Of a stretch of DNA of 64,000 bases, positions 11,350-23,230 are shown one piece after another. This DNA is from Branchiostoma floridae. Taxonomy: Eukaryota; Chordata; Leptocardii; Amphioxiformes; Branchiostomatidae. The first letter of the stretch is position 1. Each line of letters opens with the position of its first letter. The notes beneath the pieces are model-generated. The model did not search any database. It was not told where the DNA came from and saw only the letters and a list, made by a program, of their open reading frames with translations. The DNA lies in assembly GCF_000003815.2 (NCBI RefSeq), contig NC_049983.1, positions 12,663,481 to 12,727,480 of the forward strand. The letters are read 5' to 3'. Position numbers and translations under genes: made by a program.

Positions 11350-14300
11350 TTAGTTAGCCCAGCACGAAAACGACCAGCCACCATCCTCCTTGCAGTGCAT
11401 GCCACTTGGACAGGAGGCGCTGCTGCACAGATAGGGCTCCCGCATCCGGACGATTGGCGCTGAAGAAAGATATCGATGTATAGAGTGAAAACCCTCAGAA
11501 TGGCATGACTAGTAAAATTTTCATTAGATTATACACAACGCAGAGACGTGAACATTAATATGATTTTGTTTTGTAAGCTTTAACTTTGTATTTGCTTTGG
11601 GTTTGAGCATCCATATGTCTACCCAGAAACAGGTGACTGCAACAACTACCGGTACTAGTACATGTATATGTTCTGAAATAAGGATAATTAAGCCTTGGAT
11701 AACCAATGTTATTTCAGAATTAATACCTACCCAGGCAGATGAAGTGGGTGATCTCATTTTGGCAGGTCCAGTCCAACGGACAGGTCACCAGAGAGCACCA
11801 GTCAATGTCTAATGCAGAGAACATGCAATCATTGTAATGTATGATTAGGCACAGACTGTGTGCATTTGATTGTCCCTTTGGTGGTTTTGCCGCAAATGGA
11901 TATTTTGGTTTTTAAATGCAAACGTCTAAGAAGCATGGAAAACCGTAAGTTCACCTGATTCACAGTTGTCTCCGTTGAAACCAGTCGAGCAGCGGCAACT
12001 GTAAGAGTCGACGAGATCAAGGCAGGTTCCCCCGTGTTGGCAGGGATTGGACGCACACTCATCAATGTCTGTTAAACAGCATAAAAGAGTGAAGAGTCAT
12101 TGCATCTGTATTCGCAAATATATATGTAACGTTATGTGACAAAGTACAAAAACAAGAGCAACTAGAAAGGCCGACATTTGCTTAAGAGCAAATACAGCAT
12201 ATTTCAGCCATACCCCTTCCCACGCAACATTGGACTGTTCCAAATCACCCCTGCGCAAAAATGGAACATCCTCTTAACAGTACATTATCCCCCAAAGTGG
12301 ACTGGTATTGTGAATTGACTCCAGGTAAAAACAGAGCTTGCTTCTATTTTTCAGAAAATGACAATAATCACACCTTCCATTCAGAAAATTTTCATCATGA
12401 CTGAAAATTGTTGAATGACTTCATGTAATGTCATTAACAATTTTCAGTACGATAACTAGGTGTAAGTTTAAAAAAGTATAAGCTCCTTGTGATGTGGGTA
12501 CATTTATTATTGCAATGAACTTTTTTTATTCAAGTAGGGCATACGATTTAATAATTATCAAGCAGGTGCAGGTACTGTAGGAGCGTTTGTTTTCTTCAAG
12601 CTGTAAAACTGTTAAACTGTTTTACTTTGTATGCAATCAACCATCGAGCCTATTCTTATTTTAGTTTAACAACTTCCTGCCAGACCCGGAAGATACGATT
12701 GAACTTTGTTCGAGGATTTATTTTCGTCTGTCTGGTCAGTCTGTTCATACCCTGGCGCTGAGAGTGTTTTATTGGGCTGAAACTCTGGCAGTTTAAAGTT
12801 ACTTACAATTTAAATGTTCAAAGTTTATGCCAAACAACAACAGCACTAGGAAATGTGGCCACTATAGACAGGTGGTCACTATAGAGAAAATGCTGATCTA
12901 TTGACTAGGAGCCATACGTTACACATGATTTCAGTACACTGATCATTAATCATATAAACATTGCACAGGTAAGCCAATTGTTTAGATGTACAATTAAGTT
13001 CAAATAATTCTGAAGAGAAATATTGATGAGAAAATAATCATTCTCGCCACTGTCTAACTTATAATTACGTATCATAACTAAACGCAGATTTTCTAACTAA
13101 CGCACCTTTCGCCGACTTCATCATAGGACCGCAACCAAACGAAAACTGTCTAACTAACGCACCTTTCGCCGACTTGATCATAGGGCCGCCGGCTATCAAT
13201 CAAACACGGCTGTTGATTAGACTTAGAGTTTCAAACAGGCGTGTGCCAGTTGACAGCAAACTTCATGCTACGTGATGTATTACATTGCTTGGACCTTCTT
13301 TCCCACAGTGGTGCTTCTACAAAATATTTAGACTGTAACACTGAGTCCCACATGCTTTATAGAATAGAATTTGACGCAGAACAGCGTTTTTTGCCGGGCA
13401 TTTTTCTTGAAACAGGGTACAGGGGGGGCAAAATATACTGTTATAAGACCGTCAACAACAGTCGCACGGAGCTAACAGCGCAGCGAAAATATCATCGCTA
13501 GCGTTTCAACTTCGGATGACAAGTACTGTTAAACTCAGTAACGTTACAGTTTGTTTTTAGTTGCCTTTGACGGTTTGACCTGAAATACTGTTACGCTAAA
13601 CTCCTGAAGAGAAGTTAAGTGACTGCTGCGATTATCATAGATATGCCCCTAAGAACTGATACAATATAAAGCCTTCTGAATAGTCTAGAATGCGAGAGCC
13701 TTAGGCGGGCTTCGCTCCCCCTGGCGGGAACACTGCTATATACGGGATCATGAGGCCCCGCTTATGAATATTAGATAGCCTTTGGCCTCCTCTTCACTGA
13801 TTGGCTAGGTTTTTTAGTCTAAAATGCGAGGGCTTCAGGCGGGCTTCGTTCCCCCTGGGGCCCCCAACGCTGTAAAAAAATTCCTGGCGGGAACACTGCT
13901 ATATACGGGATCATGAGGCCCCGCTTATGAATATTAATTAGCCTTTGGCCTCCTCTTCGCTGATTGGCTAGGTCTTTGATTCAATTAACTCTCCGGCTGA
14001 CGCGCACAGGTGTGGCTCTGTGCGGGGTCACAGAAGGTCACGTCAGGAGGCCAAAAGAAAACAAATTTCCCCTCAGAAAAGTGCCAAAATTAATCATTTT
14101 AAAGTTGTTTATGTCAAAAATTTTACTTGAATCTTGTTACCAAGTATCTAATGCCTATCTATACCAAATTTCAGGTCATTTAATTGTAATACCAGGGTAC
14201 AGGAGCCAAAAGTGTCCTTTTTTGGTCAAAAATTGGCCAAAAATCGCAAAAATAAGCATTTTGTTGCACTGTACACCAAAAGTGTTATTGAATTTATATG

Positions 14301-17300
14301 AAGGGATTATCAAGGCACATCTGTGTCAAATTTCAGCTCATTCGGTTGCAATACCAAGGTACAGGAGCCAAAAGTGTCCTTTTTTGGTCAAAAATTGGTC
14401 AAAAAATCGCAAAAATAAGCATTTTGTTGTACTGTACACCAAAAGTGTTCTTAAATTTATATGGGGGCATTATCAAGGCACATCTCTGTCAAATTTCAGC
14501 TCATTTGGTTGTAATACCAGGGTACAGGGGCCAAAAGTGTCCTTTTTTGGTCAAAAAATGGTCAAAAAATCGCAAAAATAAGCATTTTGCTGTACTGTAC
14601 ACCAAAACTGGTATTGAATCTATATGGGGGACTTATCAAGGCACATCTGTGCCAAATTTCAGCTCATTCGGTTATAATACAAGGGTACAGGGGGCCCAAA
14701 TATACAGTTTTGGTCTTAAGATGACCAAAAAACCTTAATAAATCATTTAAGAGACAGATATGGAAAAAATGAAAAAAACGCCCGAGGGTATTGGCCCACT
14801 CTACCCTTGTGCCAAATTTCAAGTCATTCGGTTGAGGAACAACGGAGATACCGTGTTCTGAAGATTTGACAGGAGAAAGAAACATTACGAATACAATATA
14901 TTTCACCATACCTATGGTATGGCTGAAATATAATCATTACGAATCCCTGCAATCGCATGGTTACAGATGATTCTTTCAAACACATTGAAATTGGCGGGGT
15001 ACAATTAGATAGTCCAATCGCATACGTGCAGTTAAGCACATTACATAATAAATGGATAACGTTACTTACTAATCTCGCAGAACTTCCCCTCGAATCCAGC
15101 GGGACACTCACAGAAGGTGTTGGACTCGTCGAAGCAGGAAGTGCAGTTACCGCCATTCTGACAGACGTTTGAATCACAGAGCTTGAAGTCTAAAATCGTC
15201 ATAAAGCAATGGTCAATGACCATNNNNNNNNNNNNNNNNNNNNNNNNNNNNNNNNNNNNNNNNNNNNNNNNNNNNNNNNNNNNNNNNNNNNNNNNNNNNN
15301 NNNNNNNNNNNNNNNNNNNNNNNCTTTGTAAGATTTGTCTGTATGTCTGTACTATTCAAAACATCGTTTGCATTACGTAGAATAGATTAAAAAGGACAAA
15401 AACGTTCCTCGGACTACGAGTACGATAGATCCTTTCGTACGAAGATACAGGAATTTTCCGGGCTTGCCATATGCCAAAAAGAAGACAAAACATATTTCCC
15501 TCTCCTTCAATCAAATGAAGAGAGAGAGAGTAAATAAATGTGCATATAAGAGTAAAAGGGATTTACCAGCCTGGCAGACGTAGCTGTGCCGTTCCGTGCA
15601 CGGTGCTGTCTTTGCCAGATAGCTGTCAGAGCTGTCCAAGAAAACACACAGGTCACAGGGAGCGGCAGGTTCGCTCGAGGACCACTGTACCGGGGCTGAA
15701 GTTGGACAAATATAAAATGTATCAGGGAAAACCTATGATACTGATTGATATATGACATCACGAATAGGCATAGTTCCCTGCATTTGCACACACCTGTTGG
15801 AATGATCTTAAACCAATCTGACCAAATTTAAAAAAAAATGCAGCAGTTTCTTGTGGTTGTCAGTTGATACAGAAATCGGGATTACTAGAAGAATACAATA
15901 ACCTGAAGCAATGGAGCCATCGCTGTACGCGAGAATTGCGGGTAAGAACTTCAATCCGAGCCAGTTGGAGACGCCAGTGGTAGCCGTGATGCCGTTGGCG
16001 ATGGCGCTGTGCTGGTGGCTGTCCTTCACATCCGCCAAGTGGCCGTTCTTGGCACTGCAGGCTCGCACAGCGTCAGCGTGGGAGACGGCGTCGGGCGAGA
16101 ACTGGTAGCAACCTCCAGGGAAGGAAACTGCGAACAGGAATCGTAGGGAAAATGGAGGGAGAAGGTAATAAGTACCACTGATTGATGAAAATATACATGT
16201 GTACATTTGCGTTTCTGATAACCACGCAGGACAACTCTATCTCGTCCTTCGCAGAGACATTTGTGCTACATGGTTTGTCAAAGTTTTTGTATGTATGGAC
16301 ATATCGTACCGGTTTCACACTTTCTCCCAACAACATCTTTCGGACAGACGCAGCTGTAGCCGTTGACCTCATCCACGCACGTCCCTCCGTACCAACACGG
16401 ATTGCTGGCACAGTCGTCAATATCTGATGAAGAACAGTGAACAGATTGTACCACCACCAATATCAAAATATAACAATATTTTATGGTCTCTGGCAAAGCA
16501 ATCATTTTGTAGATAGAGGTTTGAAAAGACTGATATTGTTTCATGTGCATCTTTGTGGTTGAGCCATCTTGCAATTGTTATATTTGGCATTTGTTTTCAA
16601 TCTAAAAGTTACGATAAATGCAGTAGGCTACACCTGTTCCATTTGCAATTACTTTGTCTGTATAGCTATAATGAATGATGATGTATGCTAACACGAAGCA
16701 CAATTGTAGCGATAACACCCCTGACCATAGGTTTACGTTTACGTAAATAACAAGACATACTTGAGTCACATCTGTGCCCCGTCCAGCCAGTCTTACACTG
16801 ACAGGTGTAGTTGTTCACCCCGTCAACACAGCCCAGGGCATTCACGCAAGGGGAGCTGTGGCATTCGTTGATCTCTAAAAGAGAAACAGTAGGCATATAA
16901 ACAAAGATCTATACAGGGAAGATCCTCTATGGGGTGGCCGAACATTGCAACGACGTGAACAAGGCAGCAATTGGAAGCTTGGAATTGGAAGCAATTGGAA
17001 GATTGGAAGCAATTGGCTGATCTATGAGCCTAAGTTTAATAGAACATGAAAGCAAAAGAGAATAGTTATTTTACACAAGAGTGTAAACGTTTACGGACGT
17101 TTACCAAATCAACTTGTTTCTATTTTCACGGTACCTTATGTTATGCATTTGTGGGCCAACCAGGGATGAAAAATGACAACAAAACATTGCACAGTGAGTA
17201 AGAGAAAGAGATTTGTTGAGGAAGTAAACTTCTTGAATCAAGTTATACAGAAAGTGCATTACCGTATTCACTACCTTACCGTATTCACAGTGCGTTCCGA

Positions 17301-19484
17301 TGAAACCAGGAGCACACTGACAAGCGTAGTTGTTCAGCTGGTCATGGCATACTCCTCCATTCTGACAGATAACGCCACCACATTCATCGATTTCTGTGAG
17401 GAAGATACATATCTTTAACCATTATGTCCCATTACTGTCACCTCCCACTGTCTATTATGATATTTTGAACATTTTGTAATGCATAGTAATGTACGGCTTT
17501 TGAAAACGCATTTCTTATGATATCATATCAGTCACAATCGTGATAAGTAACTAAGCTAAGTATCAAGATAGCCATTCAATACCTTCGTCGCAGTCGACCC
17601 CAGCCCAACCTGCGTCACACGTACAGGAGTAATGGTTCAAGTGGTCGTCACAGCTGCCATGGACACATGGGTTTGACACGCATTCATCGATCTCTGCAGG
17701 AAAGGTGTGATACAAAACGTACAAAAAGAATCTCTAGACTACATGCGTGTGCACTACTTGAGCTACATGAACTATTTGCAGCGTTGCGCAAATCTCATCT
17801 CATCTCATTTCATTATGGTACCAACTTGTAGATTGCCCGTGGGGCCATACAGGGACATGGAGAAGCAGTCCCTAAGTATGGATTAACGCCATGCCTAAGT
17901 CAAGGGGAAGCATTGTGCATACGGTTGCAAAATAAGAACTTTAAAAAAGTATTGTCCGCTGTTATGGGTAAAAGAATAATGCAGTAACAACCCAATCCCA
18001 CCCATAGGTCGCATTGTTACACAGCAAAAAATTACTGTTGAAGCCAGTCATATGGGAACACGTAGATAAATGAAATCTATGATATGCTAGTTATTTGCTA
18101 CAAACATCTAATTGCATGACCAGAAACCTACCTGACTCACAAAACGTTCCAGTATAACCAGGTGTGCACTGACAGGTAAAGGTATTCACCTCGTCCTGGC
18201 ATACAGCTCCGTTCTGACAGGGAGCGCTGATACACTCGTCAACATCTGCAAAAGTAAAACACTTAGAATCGAAAAAGTAGCTATATTGACAATCCAAAAG
18301 GATAACGGTTTCACGATCTTTTATTCAGCTGATCAGATGTCTATGCTTTGTTTTATTATCATTTAAGTCTTGTTGAGACTGTATTTACCTGCACAAAGGG
18401 CGTACTTGTCGGTGTAGTTTGCCCCGTGCAGACCCCAGCTGTTCGAGTAGTAGCCTACACCGTAGGCGCTGTCATCGTTCTGCCAGTTCGGGATGTACAC
18501 AAAGGTGTCATCAAGGCGACGACATCTACTACCCCACCCGTCAGAATATCCGCACACCTTTTCCGAGAGGACGACGAAAGTATCGCAGCTGACACTGGCA
18601 TCGTCATAAACGATGCAGCCTGAAGTCCAGAAGTGGGTACACGAGGCAGTGCCAGAGAGGTAGCACGGATAACTCATCCCCAACGCATCACACGTGTTTT
18701 TGACGTTGGTATTCGTCATCGATCCTACGACAGAAACTTTATAAAAGGCCCAGGGGTCGACTGTTGTCAGATACTCCTTCTCACCTTAGAAAATAGAGAA
18801 AAACATTTTAACTCTATCGTCGATACCTTATATGACTATGATAGCAGTCATTTTGAATGTAATTGCAAAAGAACACACTGAACACATTGAAGACACATTG
18901 AACACACTGTATATATTACATAGTGTTAGAATCTAATCCATTATAAGCAGGAGCCAGGAGGTCATACTTAACAGTAGCTTTATTCATTTCAAAAGAATGT
19001 ACAGAATCAAATGCAACATATCTATCAATAGGAGAGTGAGCACTATAGTTAATCCCATGTAACCGAATTCGTGTAATGTCTTCACAAATACACCGCAAAT
19101 ATACGGCGAACGTTAACCTGGATATTTTGGACAGCTAGAGAAATAACTTTTCTCCCTAAGCTTTAAAGACAATTACCTTTCAGTTTATCAACTGCGTGCA
19201 AACCTATATAGTTACAGTAGGTGGGGATTGTTACAAAACTATCATGAAAACGGACAGGCTAAGAATCACACGTATGCGTATCCGTTAACATTTCAACCTG
19301 CATTATAAATGCCAACATAACACTAGTACACTGACTATTGGGTTGGTACACCTGTCATCGCAAGTGAATGCAAAAGAAGGTAGGTCCGTAGTACTCAAGG
19401 ATAACAAGTTGGAATAATGTATCTACCTCGTGATGAAGCCGGCAAGGTGATCACAGTCGCGAACAAGAGCAGAAACGTCCACAT
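11350..19484 (-). CDS. Secreted EGF / C-type lectin mosaic protein, 13 exons, 598 aa
   Basis: Likely an extracellular or secreted adhesion/recognition protein. Exons on the minus strand: 19484-19427, 18784-18389, 18245-18132, 17693-17583, 17393-17280, 16874-16761, 16423-16310, 16127-15903, 15695-15567, 15189-15070, 12068-11955, 11808-11731, 11459-11350. Each has GT/AG borders, every intron is phase 1, and the total of 1797 nt is in frame to TAA, which strongly supports the model. Order: signal peptide [18 protein letters not shown]; orphan domain of about 130 residues with eight Cys; EGF 1-5, mostly calcium-binding type (VDEC, IDEC, IDEC, INEC, IDDC) with C-x-D-x4-F/Y-x-C-x-C hydroxylation motifs; a C-type lectin-like domain over two exons (NWLGL core, APC...YVCQA end); EGF 6, without the calcium-binding start; EGF 7 (IDEC); then two short tails, [15 protein letters not shown] and [11 protein letters not shown]...FSCWAN. 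The lectin domain lacks a clear EPN/QPD and WND, so classical sugar binding is doubtful. The gap at 15224-15323 could hide one more symmetrical exon. Confidence 0.88.
13092..13187. repeat. Two-copy direct repeat, 57-bp period
   Basis: CTAACTAACGCACCTTTCGC followed by CGACTT-ATCATAGG occurs twice, at about 13092 and 13149. Confidence 0.8.
13682..13978. repeat. Direct duplication with CCAAT-type boxes
   Basis: Two copies (13682-13815 and 13816-13978) share AATGCGAG.GCTT.AGGCGG, then GGGAACACTGCTATATACGG, then CTGATTGGCTAGG. The second copy has an extra ~29 bp of GGGGCCCCCAACGC-type sequence. Each contains an inverted CCAAT box (ATTGG). It could be a small dispersed element or a duplicated regulatory block. 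Confidence 0.7.
14080..14935 (+). repeat. Satellite-like array, ~160-bp unit, palindromic end
   Basis: CAAATTTCAGCTCATT-GGTT recurs at about 14165, 14325, 14490, 14652 and 14811, so five units of about 160 bp. Each includes CAGGAGCCAAAAGTGTCC and CAAAAATAAGCATTTTG. The array ends in a flank reading ATATTTCACCATACCTATGG then TATGGCTGAAATATA. The related block at 20735-21330 lies in the opposite orientation. Long open frames in the array arise from the repeat and are not genes. Confidence 0.85.
15224..15323. other. Assembly gap (100 N, unknown size)
   Basis: It lies in the intron just upstream (transcript sense) of the EGF 6 exon; the acceptor is only about 34 bases away. A missing phase 1-1 exon here would not break the frame and so cannot be excluded. 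Confidence 1.
15567..16127 (-). CDS. C-type lectin-like domain (two exons)
   Basis: Exons 16127-15903 and 15695-15567 join in phase 1. The protein starts [19 protein letters not shown], continues through [19 protein letters not shown], the NWLGLKF core and [14 protein letters not shown], then [17 protein letters not shown] and HSYVCQA. These are the expected landmarks of the fold: first Cys pair, the alpha-2 'HLADV' strand, a WIGL-like core, and the final Cys pair. The usual Ca/sugar ligands (EPN or QPD, and WND) are not present in recognisable form: SEPAAP stands at the first site and VFLD at the second. Confidence 0.8.
16967..17016. repeat. Short GGAAGCAATT tandem repeat
   Basis: TTGGAAG/CAATTGGAAG motifs repeat imperfectly in an intron of the EGF/lectin gene. 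Confidence 0.7.
18389..18784 (-). CDS. Orphan 8-Cys domain exon of the EGF/lectin gene
   Basis: A single 396-nt phase 1-1 exon encodes the N-terminal domain that follows the signal peptide. It contains [20 protein letters not shown], then Cys at TC, PC, SC, GC, SC, VC, RC and ALC, and Trp-rich stretches (TYR/TRP around [13 protein letters not shown] and YSNSWG). One N-glycosylation sequon (NYT) lies near the end. I recall similar GxMTxxNV...C domains at the start of other lancelet and echinoderm mosaic proteins, but I cannot give a family name. Confidence 0.75.
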
Positions 19485-19598
19485 CTTCACCGAATGTTGA
19501 GTTGAGTTGACAGATGATTGTGTAGAGCGTGCTTTGTGTAGAACTGTAACGCTGACTGGTACCGAGTCAATAGAATCACATCCTTGACAACACTGGTG

Positions 19599-19665
19599 TG
19601 AGTCACAAACTTTCCAAACATTGCAATTAAAATAATATTTGATTTTTCAACCTTGTGTTGAGTCA
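19599..19665. promoter_or_regulatory. Two TGAGTCA (AP-1-type) sites upstream of the EGF/lectin gene
   Basis: TGAGTCA occurs at 19599-19605 and 19659-19665, about 115-180 bases upstream of the ATG at 19484. The match is to the AP-1/TRE consensus. Function is an inference, and no clear TATA box was seen. Confidence 0.3.
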
Positions 19666-20734
19666 CACCGGGTACAATGGTGCTGGTTATGGCGACAGAA
19701 GTGTTCAACTAACGTGAACGTGATGATCAAAGACGAGAGAAGATGACAGTTTGACAAAAGCTACAAAAGAAAGAGCAGGCCTATACTGCATACGTGACAA
19801 ACGTATCGTGTGCCGAATTATTTCCAATGCAAATCTCCAATGCTCTAATTTGCTACTAAATCACCAAGGAATATTTTCCTCTTCTTATAACTAACATAAA
19901 ACTACAGCTATACCATCCCATACCTTCGAAAAATGATTTCAACCATTACAACTGATCAGTTGATAATCTCTTCCAGCCAAACAGAAGTAGACACTTAGAA
20001 TAAGAATGCCATACTACAAATGATACTAGCAATTCTATGTTGCATGATTAATATTCAACGATGTAAACCTCCACGTAGCTACCACAAGTATGAAATTCCC
20101 GCCATTTAACATTATGTCATTGGTTATGCAAATTAGGTTTTAATTATAATTTGCATATTATTCCATTCATCAATATTCTTCTTTTTCTTGGATACATACG
20201 TCACATGTTCGAATATTCCTATCATGGAAAGGAGGGGGTTTATGATATTTCTCATTAATTATTATTTGCATGATTATCGTCTAATTATATCACACATCAC
20301 CTAAACTATCAACATACCAAAAATCACGACGATCCGTCAAACACTTCTTGTTATCCTCTTTAACTAAGGCCACAGCAAGTAAATTTTATGGATGACATCC
20401 TCTGCAGACTGCACAAATAGTGCGATAGGACGAAAAAAAAACAAGATGGGTGAAAAAACAAACAAGATGGCTACATTTTCAAAAATAGGCACCATGAAGT
20501 TGTGTTGACTGTTGTAAAAAGAATTAAAGAGACAAACCATGATATCAGAGCCAATAATGCATTCATTTCAGTATTTACGACATGTACTGTTGGTAACCAC
20601 ACTCATAGCTTCCATATTGGTGTCATTTTTACAACTATCCAATAAGTTTCATTTCTACAACTACAGTCCTGGGTACCTCGCAAGTGTCACTTCTACAAGA
20701 ACAATTATTAGGCTATAACACAATATATTTGCTC

Positions 20735-21330
20735 ATTATATTTCAGCCATACCATAGGTATGGTGAAATATATTGTATTCGTAATGTCTCTTCTTTCTCC
20801 TGTCAAATCTTCAAAACACTTTATCTCGTAAAGTAGGCCAATACCCTTAGGCGTTTTTCCATTTTTTTCATACCTGCCTTTAAAAAGATTTTATTGAGGT
20901 TTTTGTCAATTTTTACGTATATTTTGGCTCCCTGTACCCTGGTATTACAGCCGAATGACCTGAAATTTGGTACAGAGGTGCTTTGATCATTTGCCCAAAT
21001 AGACTCAATAACAGTTTTGGCATACGGTACAACAAAATGCTTAATTTTGTGATTTTTGACCATTTTATTTTACAAAAAAATGCATTTTTTGGCTCCTGTA
21101 TCCTCGTTTTACAACTAAATGACCTGGAATTTGGTATAGGAGTGCCCTTCACATATGAGCACATGGATTCAATAACGATTTATACATAGAGTACAACAAA
21201 ATGCTTACTTTTGCGATTTTTTGGCCATTTTTGGACAAAGATAGGACATTTTGGCTCCTGTACCCTCGTTTTATAACCAAATGGCCTGAAATATGGTGAA
21301 GGGATGCTCTAGATATTTATTAAAATGACC
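20735..21330 (-). repeat. Second copy of the 160-bp satellite-like repeat, inverted
   Basis: Same family as 14080-14935 in reverse. It begins TATTTCAGCCATACCATAGG and repeats a GACCTGAAATTTGGTA motif at about 20957, 21122 and 21282, again a ~160-bp period. Having the same boundary palindrome in two places shows this is a dispersed element with an internal tandem array. Confidence 0.8.
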
Positions 21331-21379
21331 CATGTAGAAATTTTGGCATAAACCACTTCAAAATGATATATTTGGGGAT

Positions 21380-22532
21380 TACTGTAAATGCATTTAATTT
21401 CGCGGGGATTTAATTTCGCGGTAGCGGCAAAATGGACATTTCGCGGTGGATTTAATTTCGCGGTAGCGCCATCCCGCGAAATTCAATGCATTTTCAGCAC
21501 TGCACTGTAGTCACGAACTGCCGTGTAAAACCCGGCGCCTCTACAAACCGCCAGTCGGAAAACACTTGCTGGTTACCCGGTAAGGGTCCTATACAGACGG
21601 ATAGAACAGTTTCCATGCTTTTGACTTGTTCTTGCGTGAGCCACTGTTACTGATCTACGAGGGGCATTCAATAAGTAATGTCCCTGACCCATTTCCCATA
21701 GCAGGAGATTAATGAAACTTGGCACAGTTATTAGTCTTTCTCTACATAGGATCCACCCAGAGTTATGCATTTCTCCCATTATTTGATGTAGCTCTGGACA
21801 CCGTTCTTGTAGGACATCCCAGGTTGGTCCTCCGACAGGTGCCTCATCAATGGCAGAAGAGGGACGACCAGGTCTGGGAGCTGTTTCCACAGACTTCCGG
21901 CTTTCTTTGAATTCAGGATGCCAGCGTTTTACAAGGTCATATGATGGGGCATCATCAGCATAAGTTTTTTTTCATTTCATCAAAAGTCCCTTTTGGTGTG
22001 CGTCCTTTCAAATACAAAAACCGGATCACTGCGCGACACTCAACTTGCTCCATTTCACACCTGGTCCATTTCGCACCTGACTCAGTTCAAACACAAGTAA
22101 ATCAGTAACCACAATTAGTTCAGAGCTGTTTTTTGCAACATAACCCATAGAGATGTGACTCATTACACATGCAACATTTCATCTAGATCGGACAACTGGC
22201 AGTGGGTCAGGGACATTACTTATTGAATGCCCCTCGTAATCGTATCTACCCTCTCAATACGTAATAGTATACAGTAGTACGACCTTTGTATCATGGTGAA
22301 CATACTGTACAGTACTGTAATACAGTTGGTCGTATGAAAAAATTACATGTGTGTCTTCAGTCAAGACTATGTCAAACATTTCATTATACAGTGACAAAGA
22401 CAGTAGTAGTATGTACATGGAGCGGAAAAGGGGCACCTTAGGCGGCGCCAGCAGACGAAATATTCGCGGTGAAGCGGCCGCCGCGAAAACCGCGAATATT
22501 AATCCACCGCGAATATTTCTGCATTTACAGTA
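21380..22532. mobile_element. Hairpin MITE (TTCGCGG family), split by a mariner insertion
   Basis: The outer ends read TACTGTAAATGCA and, inverted, TGCATTTACAGTA. Inside each end are repeated TTCGCGG / CCGCGAA motifs (GGATTTAATTTCGCGG; AATATTCGCGG). An uninterrupted ~147-bp copy is at 36887-37033. Here the interior is enlarged and holds a mariner-type element at 21658-22236. Confidence 0.8.
21658..22236 (-). mobile_element. Truncated mariner-type transposon
   Basis: Perfect ~33-bp terminal inverted repeats start CGAGGGGCATTCAATAAGTA and are flanked by TA on both sides (21656-21657, 22237-22238). On the minus strand an interrupted frame resembles the N-terminal helix-turn-helix of mariner transposases: MEQVECRAVIRFLYLKGRTP, then after a frameshift DDAPSYDLVKRWHPEFK and RPGRPSSAID. 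The catalytic DDD domain is absent. It is a dead, non-autonomous 579-bp derivative. Confidence 0.85.
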
Positions 22533-22649
22533 TTTTGGTCATTTTCCAACAGCCAGAGAGGTCAACGACCTCAAGGTCGTTGACCCCCCCCACCTGCAGA
22601 CTGCACGTGCACATGTCTATACAACTTAATTAAAAACTTATTTGGCAAC

Positions 22650-23230
22650 CATTCGCGTAGCCTGGTTCATTATCGGCAGCCAATCAACGAGCCTGTTGTT
22701 ATCTGGAAGAGTCCATTCTTGCACGGAGGGGGTATTAAATTTATCTTTGGACTAGTGATTATGCAAAGTCTTTCAGTGGGAGTATTTTTGGACTGGTGTA
22801 TTTTGCAATTTTACATGGGATGTGCTGGAATACTAGTAGTCCATTCTTGCACGGAGGGGGTCATTTAAAAAAATCATTTTCGGACTTCCATGATTATGTC
22901 AATGTCCTATTTTTGCGGATGTATTTTTGCACTGGTCCACCTTACATAGGGGTATCACAGGAAGAGTCAATTTTTGGACGGAAGGGGATTTTTAAAATTT
23001 AGTTTTGGACGGGTTATGATTCAAAATTTTTAGCGGAAGTGTTTTTAGACTGGTCTATTTTACCTTTTCATGCGCGGGGGACCTTTTTTGCTAAGTTTAA
23101 ATTTGGACTGGGTTTCTTATTCAAAGGCCATGTTTTCAGCGGGAGTATTTCTGGACTGGTCTATTGTGCAAATTCTAATGGGGTGCACTGAAAGAGACCA
23201 TTCTCACGGCACGGAGTAAGATTCCTTTGG
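22650..23230. repeat. Degenerate tandem repeats (~110-140 bp)
   Basis: Motifs such as GGAGTATTTTTGGACTGGTG, TCCATTCTTGCACGGAGGGG and TTTTGGACGG recur with drift four to five times. No coding potential was recognised. Confidence 0.6.

Larger units (their letters stand above)
12069..15069. other. 3-kb intron of the EGF/lectin gene, repeat-filled
   Basis: Between the EGF 6 and EGF 7 exons. It holds a 57-bp-period duplication (13092-13187), a duplicated block (13682-13978) and a 160-bp satellite-like repeat (14080-14935). No further phase 1-1 Cys-rich exon was found on the minus strand. Confidence 0.6.

Noticed and set aside
13964-14738. Frames of 205 and 146 codons
   Set aside because: Products of the 160-bp satellite repeat; the protein repeats follow the DNA period.
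20124-20157. Paired octamer motifs (ATGCAAAT / ATTTGCAT)
   Set aside because: They lie in an AT-rich near-palindrome with no gene start nearby, so a regulatory role is not supported.
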